From the NCBI GenBank assembly GCA_036274645.1, contig DASUFH010000444.1:1-13924 (forward strand): 13,924 bases of DNA, in the 5' to 3' direction. The position numbers and the translations under genes are program-made. Position 1 is the first letter of the stretch. Each line of letters opens with the position of its first letter. The notes beneath the pieces are model-generated. The model was not told the DNA's origin. It did no database searches and saw only the letters and a program-made list of their open reading frames with translations. Shown here piece after piece: positions 1 through 6,952 of the stretch. This stretch comes from DASUFH01 sp036274645 (lineage in GTDB: Bacteria; Acidobacteriota; Terriglobia; 20CM-2-55-15).

Positions 1-1053
1 GGAAATCAGCGGCTTCGGTGTGATTTCTTCCGGTGTGAGGGCATGGTAAGAGGCGAGAGCGAATGTGTAATCCTGCAGGCTCTCGTCGGCCGCTACCGCC
101 CACATGCGCGCGAGTTCGAGATGGTCTTCGAAACGCAGCAGTCGGAAGAACCGCTTGAGTTCGTGTTGCCGCATGTGACGGACTTGTGAGAATCGCGGGG
201 CGTTTGCGAGCAGGGCAACGATATGATGCGCCTCGGCGCGCGAGAACTTCAAGCGCTCAACGACGGCCTCCGCCCGGGCGACGGGCGTGGCCCGGAGGAG
301 CGCTCCCATTCCCAATTCGGGCGAGGCGCCGCGATCGAGGAGGGCGAGGATCCGCTCCAGTCGGGCGTTCCACTGCGCTTCCGGCAGGATCTCCGCGAGC
401 AGACCGGATTCCCACAGCAGCCTGCCGCCGCGCGCGGCCTGGCCTTCGGTCAGGATGCGGAGGAGTTCATCGCGAATGCGTTCGCTACTCACCTGGTGAA
501 TCATCGGCGCCATGGCGCGGACCGCGTCCCAGGTCGCGGGATCGATCGCGTAATCCAGGCGGGCGCCGAACCGGATGGCGCGAAGAATTCGAAGCTTGTC
601 TTCCTGGAAACGCGCGTGTGGATCGCCAATTGCGCGCACAAGACGCGCCCGAATATCCTCCTGTCCGGAGACGAAATCGATAACCTGGCCGCCCTGAGGA
701 TCGTAGAAGAGTCCGTTGATGGTGAAGTCCCGGCGAAGGGCGTCGGTCCGCGCATCGGTGAAGGCAACGCTGGTGGGACGCCTCCCGTCGATGTAGACGT
801 CATCGGAGCGGAACGTGGCCACCTCGAAAGGATGACCGCGGTGAATGACCAGGACGACGCCGAACTGTGCGCCAACCGGCCGGGTCTGGGGGAAGATTCG
901 CGTAATTTCGTCGGGCCTGGCGCTGGTGGCGATATCGTAGTCCGCGGGCTCGATGCCCATGACCATGTCGCGCACGCAGCCCCCTACAAAATAGGCCTCA
1001 TGCCCGTGTTGACGTAACGTTTCGACGATCTTCGCAGCCCAGTCCGGCTTCAT
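1..1053 (-). CDS. cca: CCA tRNA nucleotidyltransferase (poly(A) polymerase family, class II), 3' end cut by window
   Basis: This enzyme adds or repairs the 3' CCA end of tRNAs in the cytoplasm using CTP and ATP. The first 351 residues are visible and the frame is still open at the window edge; family members usually run to about 400-450. The N-terminal nucleotidyltransferase domain shows GGCVRD (24-29), the metal-binding pair D38 and D40 in DYDIAT, and RRDFTIN (107-113). The RNA-binding segment shows EDKLRILRAIRF (151-162) and ERIRDELLRIL (191-201). The C-terminal part has the family's PKPLIS stretch at 346-351. I see no HD (His-Asp) motif near residues 240-275, where many homologues carry one. 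The ATG is the first start after an in-frame TAA eight codons upstream, so the start is well fixed. There is no Shine-Dalgarno sequence; a TATCAT hexamer sits 7 bases upstream. A plain poly(A) polymerase role is the alternative. Confidence 0.9.
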   Translation of the reverse strand, partial: MKPDWAAKIVETLRQHGHEAYFVGGCVRDMVMGIEPADYDIATSARPDEITRIFPQTRPVGAQFGVVLVIHRGHPFEVATFRSDDVYIDGRRPTSVAFTDARTDALRRDFTINGLFYDPQGGQVIDFVSGQEDIRARLVRAIGDPHARFQEDKLRILRAIRFGARLDYAIDPATWDAVRAMAPMIHQVSSERIRDELLRILTEGQAARGGRLLWESGLLAEILPEAQWNARLERILALLDRGASPELGMGALLRATPVARAEAVVERLKFSRAEAHHIVALLANAPRFSQVRHMRQHELKRFFRLLRFEDHLELARMWAVAADESLQDYTFALASYHALTPEEITPKPLIS

Positions 1054-1060
1054 GGCCGGT

Positions 1061-1066
1061 ATGATA
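1061..1066 (-). promoter_or_regulatory. Candidate -10 element of cca
   Basis: On the minus strand this reads TATCAT within CGTATCAT and ends 7 bases before the cca ATG, so transcription would begin at or very near the start codon. No good -35 hexamer is visible. A 5-7-5 inverted repeat (CGTGA / TCACG, 1067-1083) lies immediately upstream and could be an operator or chance. Confidence 0.35.
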
Positions 1067-1090
1067 CGTGAGATTTATTCACGGAAGACG

Positions 1091-1152
1091 CCGGGGCCGC
1101 GTGGTTTGTCGGGCAATCTCCCCGGGAGCCGCAGTGGAAAGCGCGGCCCCGG
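1091..1152 (-). terminator. Candidate stem-loop terminator or attenuator after the response regulator gene
   Basis: An 11-base perfect inverted repeat (CCGGGGCCGCG at 1091-1101 and its complement at 1142-1152) flanks a 40-base loop. It lies between the response regulator stop codon (1165) and the cca start. The stem is very GC-rich. It is not followed by a clear U-run in the minus direction, so a classical intrinsic terminator is not certain; attenuation or mRNA 3'-end protection are alternatives. Confidence 0.4.
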
Positions 1153-1164
1153 GGAAAGCCGATG

Positions 1165-1806
1165 CTAGGGAACAATAACGCCGTGCTTGATGGCGTATCG
1201 TGTCAGGGCTGCGGTGGAATGCGCCCCCAGTTGACGCATCATCTTGTATTTGTGGAACTCGACCGTACGCGGGGAAACGCACAGGACGTCGGCAATTTCC
1301 TTGATGGAGCGCCCTTCAGCGAGCAATTGCAGGACTTCCCGCTGGCGGGGAGTCAACCGTACCGCTTCGCTGTTGATCCCTCCAACGTTGTTGGGAAGCT
1401 CCGAGTCCCCATCGTTGAGGATTCCTTTTGTCAAATATTTCTTACCCGCCAAAGCGCTGCGGATGGCGGTAATGATCTCTTCTGTCGGAGCGCTCTTCAG
1501 CACGTAGCCCCAGGCGCCCGCCGCCAGCGCATTGGAGGCATATGTCAGGTCGGCGTGCATGGTCAGGAAAATGACCTTCACGCGTGGCAGCAGGTTTTTT
1601 AGCTGGCGGGCGGATTCGATCCCATTCAGCAGGGGCAGCGAAATGTCGGCCACCACCACGTGAGGATTCAGACGTCCGGCTTCCTTGATGAGCGTCCGGC
1701 CATCCTCTACGGCGCCAACGACATCGAAGTCCGCCTTTTCCAACGTCATCCGCAATCCATCTCGAACAATGGCGTGATCATCAGCCAGCAGAATCCTCTG
1801 ACGCAT
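1165..1806 (-). CDS. NarL/FixJ family response regulator (REC + LuxR-type HTH)
   Basis: This 213-residue protein is a two-component DNA-binding response regulator. The receiver domain (about 3-120) has acidic residues D9 and D10, phosphoacceptor D54 in VVADISLP, T82 and K104, so all key phosphorylation residues are present. A short linker leads to a LuxR/GerE helix-turn-helix (about 148-210) containing LTPRQREVLQLLAEG and the recognition region SPRTVEFHKYKMM. Phosphorylation would be expected to come from a HisKA_3 kinase, and the divergent gene at 2337 encodes exactly this type, so the two probably pair. The ATG has a good Shine-Dalgarno sequence (GGAGAA, 8 bases upstream) and a TAAAAT -10-like element further up. 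The target genes cannot be told from the sequence, so no specific gene name is given. Confidence 0.93.
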   Translation of the reverse strand: MRQRILLADDHAIVRDGLRMTLEKADFDVVGAVEDGRTLIKEAGRLNPHVVVADISLPLLNGIESARQLKNLLPRVKVIFLTMHADLTYASNALAAGAWGYVLKSAPTEEIITAIRSALAGKKYLTKGILNDGDSELPNNVGGINSEAVRLTPRQREVLQLLAEGRSIKEIADVLCVSPRTVEFHKYKMMRQLGAHSTAALTRYAIKHGVIVP

Positions 1807-1814
1807 ATTCTTGA

Positions 1815-1820
1815 TTCTCC
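1815..1820 (-). promoter_or_regulatory. Shine-Dalgarno sequence of the response regulator
   Basis: GGAGAA on the minus strand, 8 bases before the ATG at 1806. It supports this start codon and contrasts with cca, the HlyD gene and uppS, which have none. Confidence 0.6.
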
Positions 1821-1839
1821 AACGCAGGACTGCGCGCGG

Positions 1840-1868
1840 ATTTTACCATTAACAGTTCGGGTTGTACG
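1840..1868 (-). promoter_or_regulatory. Candidate promoter of the response regulator
   Basis: The minus strand reads TAAAAT (1840-1845) inside GGTAAAAT. A weak -35 match, CGTACA (1863-1868), lies 17 bases further upstream. Transcription would start about 27 bases before the ATG, leaving room for the GGAGAA ribosome site. Confidence 0.4.
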
Positions 1869-1965
1869 ATTGCAGAATTCTCAGACCGAAATGAAAACTA
1901 CGCCGCGTCACGGCAGCCCAAACTTTGGATTGCTTCGAGACGCGGGCTCCTAAATAATGGCGCTT

Positions 1966-1987
1966 GCCCGGGTTTCATCGCCCGGGC
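1966..1987. repeat. Perfect 7-base inverted repeat (stem-loop) with flanking direct repeat
   Basis: GCCCGGG (1966-1972) and CCCGGGC (1981-1987) flank an 8-base loop. The word GCGCTTGCC also occurs twice, before and after the hairpin (starting near 1960 and 1986). No gene ends here and no T-run follows, so a terminator role is not supported; a regulator-binding site or RNA structure are options. Confidence 0.4.
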
Positions 1988-2322
1988 GCTTGCCGACTGA
2001 AGACGTTATTCTGCCAAAAACTCTGTGTTTCGTCGATCTCCGAAAATATGGACGTCAGCCGTAAGACCGCCGAACCAGGACTGACGCCAGGAAACAGGGT
2101 ACTCGATCTCCCCCCGTACAGGGTTCGCCTGCAGGCCGGAAAGAGCCGGATGACTGTCATGGGTTTGTAGTGATTTTCGCGACAGCTGGTAACGCGTGAC
2201 CAGATCATCGAGGGCGCTGCCCAGGTATTTGGGGCGGCGCTGTCGCCTCTCCGGTCGTTGACTCATACAGCCACGATGTTGGAGCGCGGCAACCCTCGTT
2301 TGTCTTTCCAATGAGTCGATTC

Positions 2323-2328
2323 AGGAGG
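2323..2328 (+). promoter_or_regulatory. Strong Shine-Dalgarno sequence of the sensor kinase
   Basis: AGGAGG lies 8 bases before the ATG at 2337. It fixes that start over the internal Met at residue 32 and is the best ribosome site in the window. Confidence 0.8.
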
Positions 2329-2336
2329 AGTTTGCG

Positions 2337-3674
2337 ATGAGCAATGGATTGAAAAGAGGTTTGGGGAAGAAGGGCCGGCGGAGGACGACGCGATCGGAAG
2401 GCGGCCGCCGCCCACTGTCTGGTTCAGGCATGACGGAGCAGGGTGGGCGTAGCCTGATCCTGAAAGGCCAGCCGGCCCGCGAGCGTGAGAACGCGCGCGC
2501 GATTCAATCCGGACTGGTGAATTCCCGCGATCATTACGCCGAACTCTTTAATCGCGCGCCTGTCGCATACCTTACGCTGGATCGGAAAGGCAGGATTCTG
2601 GAAAGCAACCGAATGGCGTCGGTAATGCTCGGCGTTTCGCGGAAGACGGTTTTGCGCGGCGCATTTTCAGCATTTGTCGCGGAGGACTCCCGTAAAGAGT
2701 GGGGCCTGGAATATGACGCGCTGTTTTCCGAAGGAGTCCAGCGGTCCTGCGACCTTGAAATGCGGAAAGCGGACGGCAGTTCGGCGACGGTCCGGCTGCA
2801 GATGGAGCCGGTGCTTTCCAGACGCGAGCGCCGCAGCCACGTCGTGATGATCGACATCACCGAACGGGTACGGTCGGAGCGCAGACTTTCCATGGAGAAT
2901 GTGTCGCTCCGCGCGGACGTGGAACGGCAAGCCTCGCTGATGAGCGAGCGAAGGTTTCGGGAAATGGCTGTGGCCCGCGATGTGAGCCAGCGCCGGGAAA
3001 CGGAACGACAGCTCGATCAGTATCGAAAAGACCTTCGGACGATGTCGCTTGAACTCATGCTGGCGGAGGAGCGTGAGCGACAGCGACTGGCCCAGGACCT
3101 GCACGACGGCCTTGGCCAGACCTTGTTCACGGCCCGATTGAAACTGGCGGAGGCCGGCATCAGCGGGCCCGTCGCACAGAGCCTGAGCGCGATCCTGGAA
3201 GATATCGCAAAAACGGTCAACACACTGACCTTTGAGCTGAGTCCACCGATACTCCGCCTGCTTGGACTCGGTCCGGCTGTGCGATGGCTCGCCGACGACA
3301 TGAAGGCGCGCTATGGCCTGGCCGTTCAGGTCGACGGCGGAAATGGTCCCCTGCCGCTCGGTGAAGACACCGCTATGGTCGTGTTTCGGATCGTGCGCGA
3401 GTTGCTGATCAACGTCGCCAAGCATGCCGGTGTAAAACTGGCCATGGTGTCCATCCGGAAAGGGTCTTCGCTGAAAATCACCGTAGAGGATTCCGGCGCG
3501 GGTTTTGACGTCACTGCCCGGTCTCTGTCCGTTGAAGGTGGACATTTCGGTCTGTTCAGCGTTCGCGAACGCCTGGAGTACATCGGCGGCGCGTTCAAGA
3601 TCGAATCGGCGCCGGGCGCAGGCACTCGGGCATCCCTGACCGTGCCGTTCGCCGTCAAAACTGCAAGCGCCTAG
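2337..3674 (+). CDS. PAS domain-containing sensor histidine kinase (HisKA_3/NarX-type, cytoplasmic)
   Basis: This 445-residue protein probably senses a cytoplasmic signal and phosphorylates a NarL-type regulator. An arginine/lysine-rich N-terminus (about 6-26) is followed by a PAS domain (about 64-175, ending in VVMIDITERVRSERRL). A coiled-coil linker (about 180-245) holds a second PAS-end-like phrase, ARDVSQRRETERQL. Then come the HisKA_3 dimerisation and phosphorylation domain with H256 in RQRLAQDLHDGLGQ, and a HATPase_c domain with N359 in RELLINVAKHA, D385 in VEDSGAGFD and the glycine-rich GHFGLFSVRERL (402-413). All catalytic boxes look intact. I see no transmembrane segment. The response regulator starting at 1806 is the likely partner, although the two genes are divergent rather than in one operon. 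The stop codon lies within a tandem repeat. The ligand is unknown; no heme, flavin or metal motif is evident. Confidence 0.92.
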   Translation: MSNGLKRGLGKKGRRRTTRSEGGRRPLSGSGMTEQGGRSLILKGQPARERENARAIQSGLVNSRDHYAELFNRAPVAYLTLDRKGRILESNRMASVMLGVSRKTVLRGAFSAFVAEDSRKEWGLEYDALFSEGVQRSCDLEMRKADGSSATVRLQMEPVLSRRERRSHVVMIDITERVRSERRLSMENVSLRADVERQASLMSERRFREMAVARDVSQRRETERQLDQYRKDLRTMSLELMLAEERERQRLAQDLHDGLGQTLFTARLKLAEAGISGPVAQSLSAILEDIAKTVNTLTFELSPPILRLLGLGPAVRWLADDMKARYGLAVQVDGGNGPLPLGEDTAMVVFRIVRELLINVAKHAGVKLAMVSIRKGSSLKITVEDSGAGFDVTARSLSVEGGHFGLFSVRERLEYIGGAFKIESAPGAGTRASLTVPFAVKTASA

Positions 3675-3726
3675 CGCCTTGTGACTGTCTTGCAAGCGCC
3701 TGGCGTCTAGCGCCTTGTGACTGCCT
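3662..3726. repeat. Imperfect tandem direct repeat at the end of the kinase gene
   Basis: Two copies stand head to tail at 3662-3690 (29 bases) and 3691-3726 (36 bases). Both begin TGCAAGCGCC and end TAGCGCCTTGTGACTG plus CT-rich bases. The second copy has 7 extra bases (TGGCGTC) in the middle and one substitution near the end. The first copy contains the kinase's last codons and TAG stop. The extra bases create a small GGCG/CGCC hairpin (3702-3714). Confidence 0.75.
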
Positions 3727-3777
3727 CTACATTTCCGCAGGCGTCGCGGAGCGGTGGAAGTACGGCGCGATGGTGTA

Positions 3778-3787
3778 GGAACGTTCC
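3778..3787. promoter_or_regulatory. 10-base perfect palindrome upstream of gcdH, possible operator
   Basis: GGAACGTTCC is perfectly self-complementary and lies about 105 bases before the gcdH start, in a gene-free gap of 218 bases. A dimeric regulator could bind such a site. No matching second copy was seen and chance is possible. Confidence 0.25.
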
Positions 3788-3892
3788 CTGAAACCTTGAG
3801 CCCGAGTTCCCCCGGGATCGTCCAAATCTCCTGTCTGATTCAGCTTTGTCCGGGCATCGGCTGCTGATACCTTCAACTCATCGGGAGCACGT

Positions 3893-5059
3893 ATGCGATT
3901 TCGTGGTGTCGACTTTTATCGAATCGACGATCTGTTGACCGATGAAGAACGTCTGGCGCGGGATACGATCCGCCGATTCGTGGATGATCAGGTAACGCCA
4001 ATCATCGACGAATGCTTTGAGAATGCCCGCTTTCCAACCGAACTGGTTTCCCAGCTCGCGGCCCTGGGCGTGTTGGGAGGGAATCTGCCGGAAGAGTACG
4101 GCTGCGCCGGCATGAACGGGATCGCTTATGGTCTGGTCATGCAGGAGCTGGAACGGGGAGACAGCGGCCTGCGCAGCTTTGCGAGTGTTCAGGGCGCGCT
4201 GGTGATGTATCCGATTTTTGCGTTCGGGTCCGATGAACAGAAACGCCGTTGGCTTCCCCAACTGGCCAGGGGAGAAAAGATCGGCTGTTTTGGCCTGACG
4301 GAACCCGATCACGGTTCGGATCCCGGAGCCATGGAGACCCGGGCGCGGCCTGTTCAAGGGGGCTGGGTGCTTCAGGGGGTCAAGCGCTGGATTACCAATG
4401 GAACGATGGCGGATATTGCCATTGTCTGGGCCCGCGCGGGGGATGAGATCCGTGGATTCATCGTGGAGACCAGCAGTCCGGGCTTTCAGGCGCCCGAGAT
4501 CAAGAACAAGCTGTCATTGCGGGCTTCGGTCACGTCGGATCTGATCATGGATGAAGTGTTCGTTCCCGAAGCCAATCTGCTGGCCGGCGCCCGTGGCCTG
4601 CGGTCGCCGCTGATGTGTTTGAATCAGGCGCGTTATGGGATTGCCTGGGGAGCTATCGGCGCCGCAATGGCGTGTTATGAATGCGCCGTGGACTACGCCA
4701 AAGGACGACATCAATTTGGCAAGCCGATTGCGGCATTTCAGTTGGTGCAGGAAAAGTTTGCGCATATGCTGACCGAGATCACCAAGGCTCAGCTTCTGGC
4801 CTGGCGGCTCGGGCGTTTGAAAGACGAGGGAAAACTCGTATTCGCGCAGACCTCCCTGGCCAAACGAAACAACGTCGCCATCGCGCTGGAGACAGCGCGT
4901 GTGGCGCGCGATCTGATGGGCGCCAATGGAATCACTCTCGAGTACCCGGTTTTTCGACACATGTGCAATCTCGAATCGGTTTACACATACGAAGGAACGG
5001 ACCACATCCACACGCTGATTCTCGGGGAGGAGATTACCGGAATTCCGGCGTTCAAATGA
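3893..5059 (+). CDS. gcdH: Glutaryl-CoA dehydrogenase (decarboxylating type, acyl-CoA dehydrogenase family)
   Basis: This 388-residue FAD enzyme oxidises glutaryl-CoA to crotonyl-CoA with loss of CO2, passing electrons to electron-transfer flavoprotein. It acts in lysine, tryptophan and aromatic-acid breakdown. Family phrases are present: CFGLTEPDHGSDP (132-144), KRWITNG (164-170), ARYGIAWGAIGAA (246-258) and TYEGTDHIHTLILG (365-378). E367 aligns with the catalytic base (Glu370 in the human enzyme). E87, R94 and S95 in ELERGDSGLRS, and the Tyr before the catalytic Glu (Y366), match residues I recall as marking decarboxylating rather than non-decarboxylating members. The length is normal. A GGGAG ribosome site lies 5 bases before the ATG. 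The M48 protease gene follows after 18 bases, so the two may be co-transcribed. No ETF or other lysine-degradation genes are in the window. Another short-chain acyl-CoA dehydrogenase is the less likely alternative. Confidence 0.9.
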   Translation: MRFRGVDFYRIDDLLTDEERLARDTIRRFVDDQVTPIIDECFENARFPTELVSQLAALGVLGGNLPEEYGCAGMNGIAYGLVMQELERGDSGLRSFASVQGALVMYPIFAFGSDEQKRRWLPQLARGEKIGCFGLTEPDHGSDPGAMETRARPVQGGWVLQGVKRWITNGTMADIAIVWARAGDEIRGFIVETSSPGFQAPEIKNKLSLRASVTSDLIMDEVFVPEANLLAGARGLRSPLMCLNQARYGIAWGAIGAAMACYECAVDYAKGRHQFGKPIAAFQLVQEKFAHMLTEITKAQLLAWRLGRLKDEGKLVFAQTSLAKRNNVAIALETARVARDLMGANGITLEYPVFRHMCNLESVYTYEGTDHIHTLILGEEITGIPAFK

Positions 5060-5077
5060 TCGGATCGGGATGGGGCG

Positions 5078-6952
5078 ATGAACCGCGTCCAGTTCGAGGA
5101 AAAAGTCCGCAGTTTTGAGGCTCTGGCCTGGCGGCGTCCGGCCGCCTATCGAGTCGGGGCGGCGCTGTTTGCGTTTGCCGGCTACGCGGCGGTGTTCCTG
5201 CTGCTGGCGGTTGTTGTCAGTGTGATGGGGCTTGCCGCGGCGATTCTCCTGCTGCTTAAAACCGCTTCCGCCGCTTTCACCAAAGTCATCCTCGCGCTCG
5301 GGATCATGTCTCTCGCGATCATTCGCGCGCTTTGGGTGCGCGTTCCGCCTCCGGTTGGCGAACGGCTGGAGGCAAAGCAGGTCCCTGAACTGTTCACGAC
5401 GATTGAGGAAATACGTCAATCCGGTCACGGGCCGCGCATCCACGCCGTTCTGCTGACGCGCGATTACAACGCCGCGGTCGTTCAGCATGCGGAACTTGGA
5501 GTTCTGGGTTGGCGCCGGAATTACCTGCTGATCGGCGCGCCGCTGATGATGGGTCTCGATCCGGAACAGTTTCGGGCGGTTCTGGCTCACGAGATCGGGC
5601 ATCTGAGCGGGGCGCACAGCGCGCTTTCCGCGTGGGTGTATCGCCTGCGGGTTACGTGGAATCATATTCTCGGAGTGCTGCAGGGCCGTCGGGCGAGCAA
5701 GTGGATTTCCCGATTGTTGCACTGGTATCTGGAGCGATTCAACGCCTACACCTTCGTGCTGTCTCGATTGCAGGAAGTCGAAGCGGACCGATTTGCCGCG
5801 CGGCTGGCGGGCTCGCGGGCTCTGGCAGACGCGCTGGTCGCCATCGCCGTCCACGCCCGCTTTCTCGACAAAGTCTACTGGGCCCGCATTCAGGACAGCA
5901 TTCGTTCTGAACCGTCCCCGCCAGCCAGTCCGTTTTCGTCCATGAGAGAGGCGTTCGACGGCGCTTCCGAGGAGGCGAACCGGCAGGGATGGCTTGAGCG
6001 GGCGTTGCTGCGGCAGACCAGCTACTCCGATACGCACCCGGCGCTTCAGGATCGCCTGGGTCTGTTACAGGAAGCGGCCCGCCTTCCTGACCGACCGGCC
6101 ATATCGGCTGCGGATCGCTATCTCGGACCTCTGCTGGAGAGCCAGCTTTTCGCGTGGGACCGGCATTGGAGTCTCGACGTGACTGCGTTGTGGGCGGAGA
6201 GGCGCCGGGAACTCCTGAAACAGTCGGAACGGCGTGAGGCCTTGCGGGAAGCGGCTGCCGGGCGCGCGCTCAGCGGTGATGAGGAATGGGAAATGGCCAG
6301 TCTCACCGAAGCCCTGGAAGGACCGGAAGCGGCCGTTCCTTTGATTCGCGCGATCCTGCGCAGGAATCCTACTCATGTAACGGCGCTCTTCAACCTGGGG
6401 CGCATTCTTCTCGATCAGGATGAAGAAGAGGGCGTGGAGTGCCTGGAAAAGGCGATGCAGCGGGACAAGAAGGCGATCCTGCCGGCGTGCGGCTGGATTG
6501 CGCGCTTCTGGGAAGAACGGGGAGTGCCCGAGAAAGCGCGGCCCTATTGGGGACGTTCGGACGAGCGGGGCGAGTTGGTGGAACGGAACGCCGAAGAGCA
6601 GCGGCAGTTGAGTTCCTCAGACACTTTTCTGTCCCATGGACTGGATGAGAGTGAACTCGAGCCGATTCGCCGCCGTGTCGGTCAGGACAGCGAGATCCAG
6701 GCCGCATATCTGGTTCGCAAGGCTCTGAAAGCGAGGCTGGAAGATCCGCTTCCGCTGGTTCTGGCGCTGCAGCCCCGACGTCCCTGGTATTCACTGGAAT
6801 CCTCCCGCGCGAACCGCCAGTTGCAGGATCGAGTAGCCGCCAGAATTACGCTTCCGTACGCGGGCGTCGTGATTGCGCTGGGCGCGTCACAGTCCGGCCT
6901 GCGCCGAAAGATCCGGCGTGTTCCGGGCGCGGAAATCTACCGCTGGCGATAG
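5078..6952 (+). CDS. M48 family membrane zinc metalloprotease with long C-terminal, partly TPR-like region
   Basis: This 624-residue protein is probably an inner-membrane metallopeptidase related to HtpX/Ste24-type M48 enzymes. Two hydrophobic segments lie near the N-terminus (about 27-60 and 66-88). The zinc site is HEIGH (H171, E172, H175) with the third ligand in EVEAD (E235). The family's DTHPALQDRL phrase follows at 318-327. The remaining roughly 290 residues are soluble-looking; residues 415-490 resemble tetratricopeptide-type helices (for example VTALFNLGRILLDQDEEEGVECLEKAM, here split as VTALFNLGRIL then LDQDEEEGVECLEKAM). That portion is longer than in simple HtpX and could bind partners or substrates. 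The ATG lies 18 bases after gcdH with only a modest purine-rich ribosome site. Its stop is 9 bases from that of the convergent ABC ATPase gene. Substrate is unknown; protein quality control is inferred from the family. Confidence 0.85.
   Translation: MNRVQFEEKVRSFEALAWRRPAAYRVGAALFAFAGYAAVFLLLAVVVSVMGLAAAILLLLKTASAAFTKVILALGIMSLAIIRALWVRVPPPVGERLEAKQVPELFTTIEEIRQSGHGPRIHAVLLTRDYNAAVVQHAELGVLGWRRNYLLIGAPLMMGLDPEQFRAVLAHEIGHLSGAHSALSAWVYRLRVTWNHILGVLQGRRASKWISRLLHWYLERFNAYTFVLSRLQEVEADRFAARLAGSRALADALVAIAVHARFLDKVYWARIQDSIRSEPSPPASPFSSMREAFDGASEEANRQGWLERALLRQTSYSDTHPALQDRLGLLQEAARLPDRPAISAADRYLGPLLESQLFAWDRHWSLDVTALWAERRRELLKQSERREALREAAAGRALSGDEEWEMASLTEALEGPEAAVPLIRAILRRNPTHVTALFNLGRILLDQDEEEGVECLEKAMQRDKKAILPACGWIARFWEERGVPEKARPYWGRSDERGELVERNAEEQRQLSSSDTFLSHGLDESELEPIRRRVGQDSEIQAAYLVRKALKARLEDPLPLVLALQPRRPWYSLESSRANRQLQDRVAARITLPYAGVVIALGASQSGLRRKIRRVPGAEIYRWR

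Larger units (their letters stand above)
1807..2336. other. Divergent intergenic region between response regulator and sensor kinase
   Basis: These 530 bases separate two divergent genes. They hold the response regulator promoter candidate at the left, a 7-base stem-loop at 1966-1987, and the kinase ribosome site at the right. A minus-strand reading frame starting at an ATG at 2266 and ending at 2006 could encode about 86 residues (beginning MSQRPERRQRRPKYLGSALD). It has no visible Shine-Dalgarno sequence, I recognise no family, and third-position GC weakens along it. It may be chance or a decayed gene, so it is not called as a CDS. I see no convincing kinase promoter and no RNA gene. Confidence 0.5.

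Noticed and set aside
223..1017. Plus-strand open frame of 264 codons opposite cca
   Set aside because: The minus strand carries an uninterrupted 351-residue frame with all nucleotidyltransferase motifs.
2006..2311. Minus-strand small open frame between the two-component genes as a coding gene
   Set aside because: It has no Shine-Dalgarno sequence, no recognised family and weak third-position GC in its second half; kept only as a point to check.
4514..6037. 507-codon open frame on the minus strand opposite gcdH and the M48 gene
   Set aside because: It is antisense to two well-supported genes, and its product is rich in Arg, Gln, His and Pro with no recognisable motif, as expected for a shadow frame in GC-rich DNA.
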